A stretch of DNA of 64,000 nt from Calendula officinalis (lineage: Eukaryota > Streptophyta > Magnoliopsida > Asterales > Asteraceae): NCBI GenBank assembly GCA_963853835.1, contig OY970822.1, forward strand, positions 48,820,404 through 48,884,403, written 5' to 3'. Positions 24,693 through 36,162 of the stretch are shown here, piece by piece. How positions within the stretch are numbered: the stretch's first letter is position 1; every line of letters starts with the position of its first letter. The notes under the pieces were generated by a model. That model saw nothing but the letters and a program-made list of their open reading frames with translations. It had not been told where the DNA came from and searched no databases. Made by a program: the position numbers and the translations under genes.

Positions 24693-25538
24693 CTACATCA
24701 GATCTTGTGCACCGTACATGATAGATCCTACTCCCGAGGCATAAGGAACTTCACTCATACGTTTCACCTCATCAGGTGAGGACGGTCCCTGAGTCTTACT
24801 CAAGTGCACATTGTGTTGGATAGGAAGGCTTCCACCTTTGGAAGCATCCATTCTAAACCGTTTTAGAATTTTATCAATGTAAGCACTTTGACTTAATCCG
24901 ATTAACCGCTTGGATCTATCTCGATACATCTGTATACCAAGTATATATGTCGCTTCCCCAAGATCCTTCATAGCGAAGCACTTCCTAAGCCAGGATTTTA
25001 CATCTTGTAGCATTGGAACGTTATTTCCTATGAGTAGTATGTCATCGAAATATAGGATTAGAAAGACGACAATGCTCCCACTAGCTCTCACGTATACACA
25101 TGGCTCGTCGGGATTCTGAGTGAAACCAAACGTTTTGACTTCCTCGTCGAATCTTTTATTCCAACTTCTAGATGCTTGCTTTAGTCCATAAATGGACCTT
25201 TGAAGCTTACAAACTTTCTTAGGGTGTTTTGTACTTACAAATACCTCACGTTGTACCATATAGACATCTTTATCAAGGTGCCCATTTAAGAAAGTTGGTT
25301 TAACATCCATTTGCCAAATCTCATAGTCATAGTACGCTGCTATGGCTAAGAGAATCCTAATAACTATAACGTCAGCAACAGAAGAGAAGGTTTCATCATA
25401 GTCAACCCCATAGGTTTGAGTGTAACATTTTGCTACTAACCGAGCTTTATAGGTGTGTACATTGCCATCCATGTCGGTCTTCTTCTTGAAGAGCCACTTG
25501 CTGCCAACAGTCTTGTTGTTAGGAGGAAGATCAACCAA
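24693..25538 (-). pseudogene. Element B reverse transcriptase
   Basis: Blocks of copia reverse transcriptase in order: KTVGSKWLFKKKTDMDGNVH, YKARLVAKCYTQTYGVDYDE, MDVKPTFLNGHLDKDVYM (the canonical Ala of DVKTAFLNG replaced), LQRSIYGLKQASRSWNKRFD, YFDDILLIGN (both catalytic Asp residues kept) and LGEATYILGIQMYRDRSK. A TAG just upstream (near 25543, in place of Trp in QVWTLVDLP) interrupts the reading frame, and the 3' end frameshifts near 24700. Unlike the chromovirus RT, the catalytic motif itself is intact. Confidence 0.93.
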
Positions 25539-25544
25539 AGTCTA

Positions 25545-26246
25545 AACTTGGTTATCTTTCATGGATTGCATTTCCGCATTCATAGCTTCAAGCCATTTGT
25601 CAGATTCGGAATTTGCTAATGCAGCGCGATAGTTAGGGGGTTCGTCATGATCCCCTAAACTTTGCTCCTCAACATCGATTGGAAACCATATCGTTCAGGT
25701 GCATGAGGTGTCCTTGCGGACCTTCGAACGTGAACTACATCATTTTGAGGTGCAACGGGAACAGATTCATGTTCAGCCTCATCTTAATGTTCCCTAGTAT
25801 CTCAAATAGGTTGTGCATCATCATCGCTTGGAATCTCGTCAAAGTCGATTGTGCTCCCACTTGCTTCTTGTGAAATGAGATTGCTCTCAAGAAACTCAGC
25901 ATAACGAGCAATAATTACTTTTTGCTCAGGTGGGTAGTAGAAGTAGTAACACATCGTTTCCTCAGGCTATCCTATAAGGATGCACTTGACAGCTCTGGGT
26001 TCAAGTTTATTTGGTGTGTCTCGTGTCACGAGAGCCTCACAACCCCAGACCTTCAAGTAAGACAAGTTAGGGACTTTCCCATGCCATATCTCATATGGTG
26101 TCTTTTCAACCTTCTTGGTGGGAACCATATTCGGTATGCGAGCAGCCGATTTGAGTGCATAACCCCAAAAGGATAGAGGCAGAGTGGTCGGACTCATCAT
26201 CGATCGGACCGTGTCAAGCAAGGTGCGATTTGTCCTTTCTGATACA
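25545..26246 (-). pseudogene. Element B integrase C-terminal part
   Basis: Begins at the junction with element C, with SNGVSERTNRTLLDTVRSMM: the Glu of VSER is the third catalytic residue of the DDE triad. LPLSFWGYALKSAARIPNMV, KTPYEIWHGKVPNLSYLKVW and AVKCILIG follow, the standard copia integrase tail. A degraded acidic linker then leads to the RT frame. It is the continuation of the integrase piece at 34488-35443, separated by element C. Confidence 0.92.
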
Positions 26247-26251
26247 CCATT

Positions 26252-27374
26252 TGAAGGATTTATGTGCACAGTTAGTCAACCTATGATGATACATCCATGC
26301 CTCTGAAACACTTAAGGGTCACACCGGTGAGTGCATGTAATACGAGCAAGATAAACAATGATACTACGAAGAGGAATGATTCATAATAGTCATTATGAAT
26401 CAGTTAAGTATTAAGCTAAGTTTAACTTATTACTAGATTAGTTTGACTAACTAATTAATACAAGTAGTTGTGTATTTACTAGTTGAGTAAATATACAATG
26501 TGTTAATTATAGATTATCCATAATATGATTTAAAGCTATTAAAACATATAAGTAATTGGATAATATTGTTATATAAATTATATAAAGGTTATTATATAAT
26601 TAATTATTAAAAGTATAAATACAAGTATATAATTCGTGTATATGGGTACCGAATTATTAGTGTATTAATACTAGACATTTAATAGTTAAGTGCAACAATA
26701 ATAAACTAGTTAAACTATAAGGGATGGAAATGTTAAAAGGAAGTTTAATTAAAGATCTAATATTAATTAAACTAGAAGGGTTCTAAGCGCAACTTATTTG
26801 TATATAAATAAGAGGCATAGGGTAACCCTAAAACCCCTTGTAGCACCTCACGAATTTCTCCCTCTCCTCCCCTTTGGCTTCGGCCGAAATTACACACAAC
26901 ACAAGCCTTTGTGTTCTTCGTGTTCTGCAAGTATTGAAGAACAAGTTCATTGCTTAGATCAACTAGAATATCGCTCGATTTGTTCATCATCAGTGGATCT
27001 ATCTTAAGCAATCAACAAGGTATGTTTTGGGAAACACTTTTCTCCCTTCTCCCCTCTTGGACGAATTCGACCAAAGAACCCTAGGGTTCTTTGGTTGATG
27101 GTCGTACGAACCACACAAGCTATGTGTGTGTGTTCGAGTTCTTCGTACAAGGTTTTTTCTTGTTAATCTAATCTAGATTTCCAACATCCCAATCCTTTAG
27201 GGTTTAAGGATTAGGTTTAATCCCACTTTCGCTTTTAGGGATTAAATCAGCTAGTTGGTTTTAACCGGTCAAGAACAAGTTCATGTTCTTGGTCAGCATG
27301 GTTCGAACCAAGTAAACTAGGAGGTCGGTCCTATGGGTCGATCAGTCTTGCTAGATGCGAGTGAAACCCCTTCA
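26252..27374 (+). repeat. 5' LTR of element C
   Basis: 1123 bp, TGAAGGATTT to ACCCCTTCA. About 7 differences from the right copy over the first 210 bp by eye, plus indels. A TATA-type run TATATAAATAAG lies near 26800, with a pyrimidine-rich segment downstream. Confidence 0.93.
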
Positions 27375-27375
27375 G

Positions 27376-27387
27376 TGGTATCAGAGT
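27376..27387 (+). promoter_or_regulatory. Primer-binding site of element C
   Basis: TGGTATCAGAGT, one base after the LTR end: initiator tRNA-Met type with the last base differing from the canonical site. Confidence 0.88.
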
Positions 27388-28340
27388 GTTGGTTTAGAGA
27401 TCTAAACTAGATTAACAAAGTTTGTTTGTTTATTTTTTATTGAAGTTTTTTTGTTCAACTTTTTTTTCCTTCTTCTTCTTGAATTTCAAAAAAGGGTAAG
27501 AACCCTAGACCAATAACATTAAACTAGTTTAGTTTAACTGGTCAAAAGGTTTCTAAGAACCCTAGTAATTTTCGAACATTCTAAAGGACCCTAGGATCAA
27601 GTATGTTAAGCAAGATTTGTTTAATTGATCAAAAGGCTTCTTTCCCTAACCCTAGTATTTCGAAAATTAGGAAGAACCCTAGGATTAAGAACATCAAAGT
27701 TCTTGATCAAGAGGTTTCTTTCCTTATTGTTTGATCTTCAAAATCTTGGATCAAGTGTGTTAAACCAAGTTTTGGTTTAATTGGTCAAAAAGGATCCCTT
27801 CCTTTTTCCCTTAAAGATTTCGAAATCAAGGAGGATGCTTGGACACCAAGTTTGTTAAACTAGCCTAGTTTAATTGGTGGAAAAGTTTCCTAGGCTTAAG
27901 GCATATTTTTGAAACCCTAGATGTAATCTAGGATCAAGAAAATTAAACTAGTATAGTTTAATTAGAATAATAAATCTAAAACCTTGTTAATTAAACAAGT
28001 TTATGTTTAATAGGTTTAATTATTATTTTAATAGATTTATTAAGACTAGTTCTTTAAACCTAGAAATTTAGACAAAGTTTTTTATTGTCTACAAGGTTTA
28101 GATTAAAAAGTTTAAATAAATTTATTAAGGTTATAATCTATCTTAGAATTTAAACAAAGTTTATTGTTTAAATAGGATAGATTAAAATTAATCTTTTATT
28201 AAAATAATGTCTTTGATCAAGAAAGTCATAACCCTAGTTTTGATTGATCAAGAACCTAGGGTTTAAGTAATTATTAATAGGGAATTAATAAGATTAAAAG
28301 AAGTGTTAATTTTTAAGTTCTAAAATTAACAAGGAGTATT

Positions 28341-28344
<4 letters not shown>

Positions 28345-28416
<72 letters not shown>
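28345..28416. repeat. (TA)36 microsatellite
   Basis: Uninterrupted TA dinucleotides within the leader of element C. Confidence 0.95.
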
Positions 28417-28421
<5 letters not shown>

Positions 28422-29617
28422 CGGAATTTATTTTAAAAGATATAATAAGTTTATACGTTTTTTAATTAGATTAAGTTAAAATACATACATATAAATTAGG
28501 TGTAATATTCTTATTAGAATGTTACAAGTTTATTATAAATAATATATATATATATATATATATATAAACGAATATATTAAATACAACATAAAATGGAACA
28601 ATTAAAAGGGTAATGTTATTTTGATCTTAAAAGATAATAGTATAACTACTTATTGTATGAAGTTATTATATAATTAAAACTAGAAAGTACAAAGTTATAT
28701 TTTCATTATAACTAGAAATTGTACAAGTTGAAATTATATGATTAACTAGAAATATACAAAGTTATATATTAAGGTGTATAAAGTTCTAAGTTATTATAAC
28801 TAGATAATTATACAAGTATAATATAAGTATTTTACAAGTTATGTAATATACTAGATTAATTATCAAGTAATAAATAACAAGAAAACTTTATAACCTATAT
28901 TTAACTAGTTCAAGTTAAATGTAAGAAATGTTTAAAACAAACTAAGTATTATTATATATAGTCTTTATATAATAAGTTTATTAGTTTCACCAAGTATAAA
29001 CCGGTGATTGTGTTTGCTCAAGTTCCATCATGGTTGTTGGAGCTAGTGGGAGCTACACAACAAAATCACAAAGTTTGTAAGTATGTCGTTAAGACATAAG
29101 TTTTGGTCGAATCTAATAAAATGTTTAATTTCATTATTAAACAAGTGGAAAACTAGGTGTGTTAAACTAGATTTATGATTCAAGTTTATGAATCATAATA
29201 GAATTAAAAGTTTAACATAAGTTTTAAAGTTTTTCAAGTAAGATAAAACAAGTAAGTTTTATCATAGATAAGGTTTGTCACAAAACCTAGTAAAACATTT
29301 TGTGCACCTCGTGTTAGGTATACATGTAAAATCGTGCAAATTCTCGAAACTATAAGTTTTAAAGAGAAGTTCTTAAGTTTTAAAAAGGTGTCTGGTAGAA
29401 TTCCTAAATTCACAAGTCACACATTTTAAACAAGGATTAAGATTGGAATAAAGGTTTAAGTTTAGTTTAAGACTTAAATAAACCCAAGAAAATCTTATAT
29501 CGAAGTACTATCCACCTAATGGAACACCTCACTTGTTAAACAATATTCATATTGTAAGGATAAAGAACCTTAGATATTGATTCAAATCATTGCGAGTGTC
29601 AGGGTGCGTAAGGTTCT

Positions 29618-29699
29618 GTGATAATCGGGAGTCCCGGCGCAGAGCATCGCACTGTCTTAGATGGTCTGATCTACTTTGGTGATAATCGGGAGTCCCGGC
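29618..29699 (+). repeat. Twin hairpin motifs in the element C leader
   Basis: A 21-base sequence occurs identically at 29618-29638 and 29679-29699. Each copy contains the self-complementary core CGGGAGTCCCG (29626-29636 and 29687-29697). Its position 310-390 bases upstream of gag would suit an RNA packaging or dimerisation element; that role is inference. Confidence 0.7.
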
Positions 29700-30010
29700 C
29701 CAAAAAGTACTTGAGTAGAATAAACATACTAGACTTTATTACTAACTTAGAAATGTACAATTAGATTGTACAAGGTTGTAATAAGTTATAAGTCTAAAGA
29801 TTCTACGACCCCTAGGAATCGTGTCAAGTCTTGATACGATCGGTAAGGATGTTACCTACCAGCAACAGCATGTCTCGTCGGGAAGTGCCCAAACCTTTTG
29901 GCGAGAATGTGATATATGGATCCTAGGCCTAAAATATTAATTATGGGTTTATAATATGTTTTAGAGAATGTTTATTGATGATTACTAATTAAACTGGGTT
30001 TGATTTGTGG

Positions 30011-31021
30011 ACGGCAGCAACAAAAACAATCGCGACAACAAGTACCAACAATCTCTCACTTCGCTCAATCATCGAAAAGGACAAGTTGACTCGGTCAAAC
30101 TTTCTCAACTGGGAGCGAAATCTTTGTATTGTGCTCAGGCATGAGAGAAAGTGGTATGTCTTGGAGAGAGCAGTACCAAATGTCCCTGCTATTAATGCCA
30201 GAGCTAAAACGAGGCAAGCTTATGATAAGCATGTCAGTGATGCACTCGACGTGAGCTGTCTAATGCTCGCCACTATGAGTCCTGAGTTACAAGCGGGACT
30301 TATGGATGTGCCTGCATTTGAGATGATCCAGCAACTTAGAGATTCATTTCAAGAGCAAGCTCGCACTGAGAGGTTTGACATCAATCGAGCCTTCAACTCT
30401 TGCAAGTTGGTCAAAGGAACGCCGGTGAGTGCACACGTCATGAAAATGAAAGGGCACATGGATCACCTCGCTAGACTTGGTCACCCCATACCGTTGCAAA
30501 TGGCAACAGATACTATACTTAACTCGTTGTCTGATGACTACAAGTCTTTTGCGATCAACTACAACATGCATAATATGGAGAAATCCATTGCTGAGCTACA
30601 TTCAATTCTCAAGACAGCCGAGTTGAGTTTGGGGACCAAATCTAAAGACGTTCTTATGATCGGTAATGGCGGTGGCGGTAGGAAGAAGAGAAAAGGGCAT
30701 GGTGGTAAAGGAAAGGGTAAAACCTATCCTAACCAAGGAGTGCCAAATGGTAAAGGTGTCAAACAAAAGGTCAAGAAGGTGAAGCCTAACACTGCGAGGA
30801 CCGAGAATCGGTGCTTCAAGTGTGGTGAGGCTAGGCATTGGAAAAGGAATTGTCCAAAGGGTGCAAGTGGTGGTGGAGGAAACGCAAGTTCCTCAGGTAA
30901 CACAACCACACTTCTTAATCACTTTAAGATACTTGTAAAGTATGTTACGAGTAATCTAACTTTTGCAATAGTTTATTGCATGAGGAGATGGAAAGTGATG
31001 ACGACCGGCGTGAGATGGTGA
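30011..31021 (+). CDS. Element C gag (UBN2-type, zinc knuckle), start codon lost
   Basis: Nucleocapsid-type protein of a copia element. The frame is open from 29993 but has no ATG near its start; ACG at 30011 is a probable mutated initiator. The N-terminal IEKDKLTRSNFLNWERNLCI is the usual copia gag opening. LMLATMSPELQAGL and FEMIQQLRDSFQEQARTERF are the UBN2 core, then FNSCKLVKGTPVSAHVMKMK and LNSLSDDYKSFAINYNMHNM. A Gly/Lys-rich basic linker leads to one zinc knuckle, CFKCGEARHWKRNC (about 30811-30852). After that the frame runs into non-homologous residues and stops, with no protease or pol following. The closest relative in the window is the gag of element B. Confidence 0.88.
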   Translation, partial: TAATKTIATTSTNNLSLRSIIEKDKLTRSNFLNWERNLCIVLRHERKWYVLERAVPNVPAINARAKTRQAYDKHVSDALDVSCLMLATMSPELQAGLMDVPAFEMIQQLRDSFQEQARTERFDINRAFNSCKLVKGTPVSAHVMKMKGHMDHLARLGHPIPLQMATDTILNSLSDDYKSFAINYNMHNMEKSIAELHSILKTAELSLGTKSKDVLMIGNGGGGRKKRKGHGGKGKGKTYPNQGVPNGKGVKQKVKKVKPNTARTENRCFKCGEARHWKRNCPKGASGGGGNASSSGNTTTLLNHFKILVKYVTSNLTFAIVYCMRRWKVMTTGVRW

Positions 31022-33440
31022 TGATCCCACGAGCACCAAGTTTTTTATAATTCAGTATTTTATGGATTCAGTAAAACAATTTTATTTTATTGTTTGGATA
31101 ATTTTATTTTATAATTAAAACAAGTTTTCTTTGGTTTTAATTAATTTCGAATCCATGGTTGAATTGTATTGTGTGCATGTGTGATAATTACACTAGTCAA
31201 GGTTTATGACTAAATTGTAAGTCAAGTTTTTGATTTACTTATATTTCATGTTATATACTTGTTTGATTGTTGTATGAATAATGTCTTGATAGATCAAGGT
31301 ATTTAGATACTAGTAATTAGAAAGTTTTTCTAATGAAAGTATTTAAGAATTTTATGGAAGCATAAGGTTCAAAAGTTATTGAACTTAGTTAAAACATCTT
31401 AAGTAATAGTCATTACTTATGATAGAAGGTTTTAAAGTATTAGTATTAATATAGTATGATTATATTGGGTATACTCAAGATAGACTTTAAGAGTATTATT
31501 ACAAGTCTTTTATACTCGTAATAAAGAATTTGATGAAGTCATAATTCCCTAATAGGAATAATTTGGATATTCGTAAAATCCAAGTAAAATGACTTAGACA
31601 TTAAATGAACTCTTAAAAAGGGACGAACTATATTAAATTATTTAAGAATTAAAAAGTATTATTGCAAGTCTTTTATACTTGTAATAAATACATTATTTAA
31701 TCAAGTCATAATTCCCTTACAGGAATCATGGATATATGAGAAATCCAAGAAATGACTTTGGCATTAAATAAGATTCTTAAAAGAATACTAATGTGTTTAA
31801 GAATTGAAAGTATCATTTCAAGTGTTTTACACTTGTTAGGTACATCAATCAATAAAGGTCACGATTCCCTAAACATGAATATTGGACATTCACAAATCCA
31901 AGGGATGATCTTAATTATTGATAGAATTCTTGAAAGATTAAACTACAAGTTATTGACTAGGTCAAAGTAGTTTAAGAGATGCTTAAATTCCATAACAGTG
32001 AGTGGGAGCTAAGACTAACATAATTCATTAAAGAGATTAATGAATTTAATAAGTTAGTAAGACATTAACAACAAGGTTTTACCAAGTCGTTAGTCAAAGA
32101 GTTAAGAGAAATAATAAATGATCGTGAATTAGATTATTGCAAACCTAATAGCGTGATCACAAGTCTTGTGATTAATTATTGCATATCTAATAGGTTGTTC
32201 ACACTCCAGTGGATAACATAATCATTTAAGGAAATTTCTTTAACTAGAAAGAATATCTACAAATCAAGTAACTAAAAGAGGTTTTAGTTACAAGGAGAAT
32301 TTTATGAATTCAAGAAACTAAGGAGTTAATTTCCAATCCTCCTATGTTTACCGAATTACATAAAAGGCAAGACTAAAATATGTTCTAGATCGTTGCAAGA
32401 ACAATATCTAGCAAAGACAAAAGTAATAGTATTCCCAAATGCTCGTCTTATGTCTTTAGTTTAATAGAAATGATTGGTTTTGTGATAAAGTTACAATTAA
32501 AGTTGTAAGAATCATTAAGTAATCAGCACAAACAAAAGGAATAAGTAATGATCCAGTAATAATTCAGTATCTATGTCCAGTGAGGAATAATACATGAGTT
32601 AGTATCATTATTATTCAGACTTTGTATGTTTTACAACATCCACGGAGAAAAGTCTATTTATTCAAAAAGGTATAAATCCGTGACTACTCGTCTTGGTGGG
32701 AACCTTGATGGGATGTTAACGTCATCGCGATGTTTGGTGGTAGATTCGAAGTTCTTCGAAGATAGCTACACAAGTTTTGTGTAAACCAAATATCGGTGGT
32801 ATTCTGTTGGAGGCTCAACAAATATTGGATTGACCACCGTGACAATACTTCGTGGTTGAAAAGTTCAAAAGTATTGTTCACTAGGATTGTCCTTAAGCCT
32901 GAGGTATTTGGTTTAAGATACAATGACTAATGTGCTTTGGTTCGTCTTAGACAATTCTGAAATATGATTGTCATACGAGGCCTTACTGGGTACAAAGGAA
33001 GTTGTATTTTAAATCGAAATATAACAAGATGGTAATTGCACCTCTTTTTTTAGGAGAGATATTTATGGGTCCTTTAACATGATGAGAAAATGACAAGTGC
33101 ACGGCCGTGCCCAAACGAATTGATCTGTTTTTTGTCGTTTATCACAACAGTTTGAATCAAGAAGTCATAAAATGATTTCGAATACATGAGTTGATAATTT
33201 CTACCATGCTCGTATTCGTTGTCAAAAATATCGTGCTGCAAGGGATAAGCCTAACATATTTGCCCAAGAAGTAGAGACAGAGTGTTCTTTACTAGGAGAC
33301 GCTATTAAAGAGTTTTTCATAAACTATACATGGGTTACGTAAGCTGTTTTTATGGGGTTGGTTACCTACATGCCCATCTAGAAGGCCACTGTAGCTCGTA
33401 TCATTAAGACAAAGGTTACGAACTTGCACAAGTGGGAGTC
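31022..33440 (+). other. 3' non-coding region of element C with polypurine tract
   Basis: No pol domain is recognisable on either strand. A motif with AAGTCTTTTATACTNGTAATAAA and AATTCCC recurs near 31500, 31665 and 31820 in diverged form. The last bases, AAGTGGGAGTC (33430-33440), form the polypurine tract before the right LTR. Confidence 0.6.
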
Positions 33441-34482
33441 TGAAGGATTTATGTGCACAGTTAGTCAACCTATGATGATACATCCATGCCTACGAAACAC
33501 TTAAGGGTCACACCGGTGAGTGCATGTAATACGAGGAAGATAAGCAATGATACTACGAAGAGGAATGATTCATAATAGTCATTATGAATCAGTTAAGTAT
33601 TAAGTTAAGTTTAACTTATTACTAGATAAGTTTGACTAACTAGTTAATACAAGTAGTTGTGTATTTACTAGTTGAGTAAATATACAATGTGTTAATTATA
33701 GATTATCCATAATATGATTTAAAGCTATTAAAACATATAAGTAATTGGATAATATTGTTGTATAAATTATATAAAGGTTATTATATAATTAATTATTAAA
33801 AGTATATAATTCGTGTATATGGGTACCGAATAATAAACTAGTTAAACTATAAGGGATGGAAATGTTAAAAGGAAGTTTAATTAAAGATCTAATATTAATT
33901 AAACTAGAAGGGTTCTAAGCGCAACCTATTTGTATATAAATAAGAGGCTTAGGGTAACCCTAAAACCCCTTGTAGCACCTCACGAATTTCTCCCTCTCCT
34001 CCCCTTCGGCTTCGGTCGAAATTACACACAACACAAGCCTTTGTGTTCTTCGTGTTCTTCGTGTTCTTAAAGTATTGAAGAACAAGTTCATTGCTTAGAT
34101 CAACTAGAAGATCGCTCGATTTGTTCATCATCAGTGGATCTATCTTAAGCAATCAACAAGGTATGTTTTGGGAAACACTTTTCTCCCTTCTCCCCTCTTG
34201 GACGAATTCGACCATACGAACCACACAAGTTATGTGTGTGTTTGAGTTCTTCGTACACGGTTTCTTTCTTGTTAATCTAATCTAGATTTCCAACATCCCA
34301 ATCCTTTAGGGTTTAAGGATTAGGTTTAATCCCACTTCCGCTTTTAGAGATTAAATTAGCTAGTTGGTTTTAACCGGTCAAGAAAAAGTTCATGTTCTTG
34401 TTCAGCATGGTTCAAACCAAGTAAACTAGGAGGTCGGTCCTATGGGTCGATCAGTCTTGCTAGATGCGAGTGAAACCCTTCA
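33441..34482 (+). repeat. 3' LTR of element C
   Basis: 1042 bp, TGAAGGATTT to ACCCTTCA, matching 26252-27374 with a few percent substitutions and missing about 80 bp present in the left copy. Followed by TSD CCATT. Confidence 0.93.
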
Positions 34483-34487
34483 CCATT

Positions 34488-35443
34488 ATGCTGTAGTGTA
34501 TAAGGAGGAGTGAATTGTGAGACAATCCCACATTTCTGTAGATGGTCTTGAAACTCATGGCTCATGTACTCTCCTCCTCGATCAGAACGTAGAGCCTTTA
34601 TCTTCTTGCTTCATTTTGGAAAGCTTTGAACGTTTCAAAGGTTTCATGTTTATGTTTAATCAAGTAAACATAACCATATCGACTAAAGTCGTCCGTGAAA
34701 GTTATGAAGTAGGTAGCACCTTCCCTAGTCCTAGCTCTAAATGGGCCACATACATCAGTATGTATGAGTCCAACCAGATCATTGGCCCTCTCGCCTACAT
34801 GGGAGAAAGGCTTGCGTGCTATTTTCCCAGATATACAAGAAATGCATTTATCAAATGATTCAGAATCATCTGATTTTATAAGTCCATCGTTTTGTAATTT
34901 TAAAACGCGTTTCTTGTTAACGTGGCAAAGGCGATAATGCCATAGATAAGTAGAATCCAAATTCTTTTTGGGTTTCTTATTGCTACATGTATAAATAGAA
35001 CTACCGTTTGTTACACGATTAAGCATGTCAATTTCAAAGATACCATCACGAGGAATAGCATTAAAATAAAAAATGTTATCCTTCGAAACTGAAATACCAT
35101 AATCCGTAAAAGTGTGAATAAAACCATTATTCCACAAACAAGAAAGCGAAACAATACCCCTAGTAATACTAGGTGCAAAGTGAAAATTGTCTAATACAAT
35201 AATTAAACCACTAGGAAGGATTAAATCATAGCTTCCTATAGCTTCGACCAGTGCACGCATTCCATTGCCCACGTACATGTCCAAAGCTCCGTGGTTTAGC
35301 TTTCTACTTCCCCTTAGACCCTGTATGGTATTACGAATGTGAGTTCCACAACCAGTGCCATATACCCAAGATTTATTAGGGAAAGCATATAGTTCTATTG
35401 TGAAGATACCTGATGTGCCAACCTTGCTGGCTTTATTCTTCAA
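34488..35443 (-). pseudogene. Element B protease remnant, GAG-pre-integrase and integrase core
   Basis: Minus-strand frame 35443-34598 opens after the gag knuckle. NKSWVYGTGCGTHI is the copia protease motif, with Gly in place of the catalytic Asp of DTG. Later, TYLWHYRLCHVNKKRVLKLQ and CISCISGK form the HHCC zinc domain of integrase. GLIHTDVCGPFRARTREGAT carries the first catalytic Asp, and YFITFTDDFSRYGYVYLIKH follows. A frameshift after FQNEA moves the next block (LRSDRGGEYMSHEF, second catalytic Asp) to another frame at 34592-34550. The sequence ends at QHNG, where element C is inserted directly before the VSER motif. Confidence 0.92.
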
Positions 35444-36162
35444 CTCTGCCAGGTAGGCAGGACAAGTCCTCCTCCAGTGGCCCGTTTCACCGCAATGATG
35501 GCAAGCAAGCTCCTTAGCAGGGTGCTCCTTTCTAGTAGGTGGAGGAATCCTTGGCTTGGGTTTGTAAACTTGCTTACCCTTTCCTTGGCCCTTAGCAACT
35601 ACTTGCGGTTTTGGTTTTTAGATCTTCCCTTGCCTTATAGCAAGGACAGTAGGGGCAGGAGTTTTCTTGGGTAGCCCAGATTCCGTTTGTTTTAGCATAA
35701 CATGTAATTCGGCGAAAGTCTTCCCCATACTATGCATATAATAAGTCATGACAAACGGTGCAAAGTCCTTGTTGAGTGAAGTTAGAATCAAGCAAATTCC
35801 AAGGACGTGCGGCATGGGGTAACCAAGTTTCTCCATTTGGTCCAAGTAGCTCTTCATCTTCAAAAGATAAGAGCTAACAGACTGACCCTCCTCTTGCTTG
35901 CAAGCGTGGAACGCTTTGACAGCAGCAGTGGCAACTTCTTGCTGTTCGTTGAACCTTTTGTATAGGTCGTACGAACAGCAGCAATGGCATTAGAAGCGGG
36001 GGCAGGGGGCAGCGCCTCTTCCAAATGGTGGTACTTGTGCTCGGCCCTAAGGACAATCCTTAGGTTATGAGCCCAATCCACAAAGTTCGTTCCATCAAGT
36101 TTCTCTTTTTCGAGAACGGGACGAATGGTGGTGTGTGTTAGGGTTTGATTGTTTGAAGTCAT
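35444..36162 (-). pseudogene. Element B gag
   Basis: Starts at ATG 36162. TTIRPVLEKEKLDGTNFVDW and AHNLRIVLRAEHKYHHLEEA match the copia gag opening. A frameshift follows near 35950. The second half (MKMKSYLDQMEKLGYPMPHV, LTSLNKDFAPFVMTYYMHSM, GKTFAELHVMLKQTESGLPK) aligns block for block with the element C gag. A stop near 35618 separates it from a zinc knuckle, CHHCGETGHWRRTC, encoded at about 35467-35508. Clearly related to, but distinct from, element C gag. Confidence 0.9.

Larger units (their letters stand above)
27388..30010 (+). other. Long AT-rich leader of element C
   Basis: About 2.6 kb without coding capacity. It contains dispersed, degenerate copies of a motif like ACCCTAG...AAACTAGTTTAGTTTAA between 27490 and 28000, a (TA)36 tract at 28345-28416 and a shorter TA run at about 28542-28565. 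Two identical hairpin-forming motifs lie at 29618-29638 and 29679-29699, shortly before gag. Confidence 0.6.
26252..34482 (+). mobile_element. Element C: gag-only copia element nested in B
   Basis: LTRs 26252-27374 and 33441-34482, flanked by CCATT at 26247-26251 and 34483-34487. Plus orientation, shown by a tRNA-Met primer-binding site after the left LTR and a polypurine tract before the right LTR. The 6.07-kb internal region holds a 2.6-kb AT-rich leader, one gag ORF (about 30011-31021) and 2.4 kb of non-coding sequence. No protease, integrase, RT or RNase H motif is seen. This is a typical TR-GAG-type non-autonomous layout. The left LTR is about 80 bp longer owing to extra sequence near 26640-26700. 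Confidence 0.93.

Noticed and set aside
26772..27011. Frame of 79 codons on the minus strand, recurring at 33949-34152
   Set aside because: Same cause: antisense reading within the LTRs of element C.
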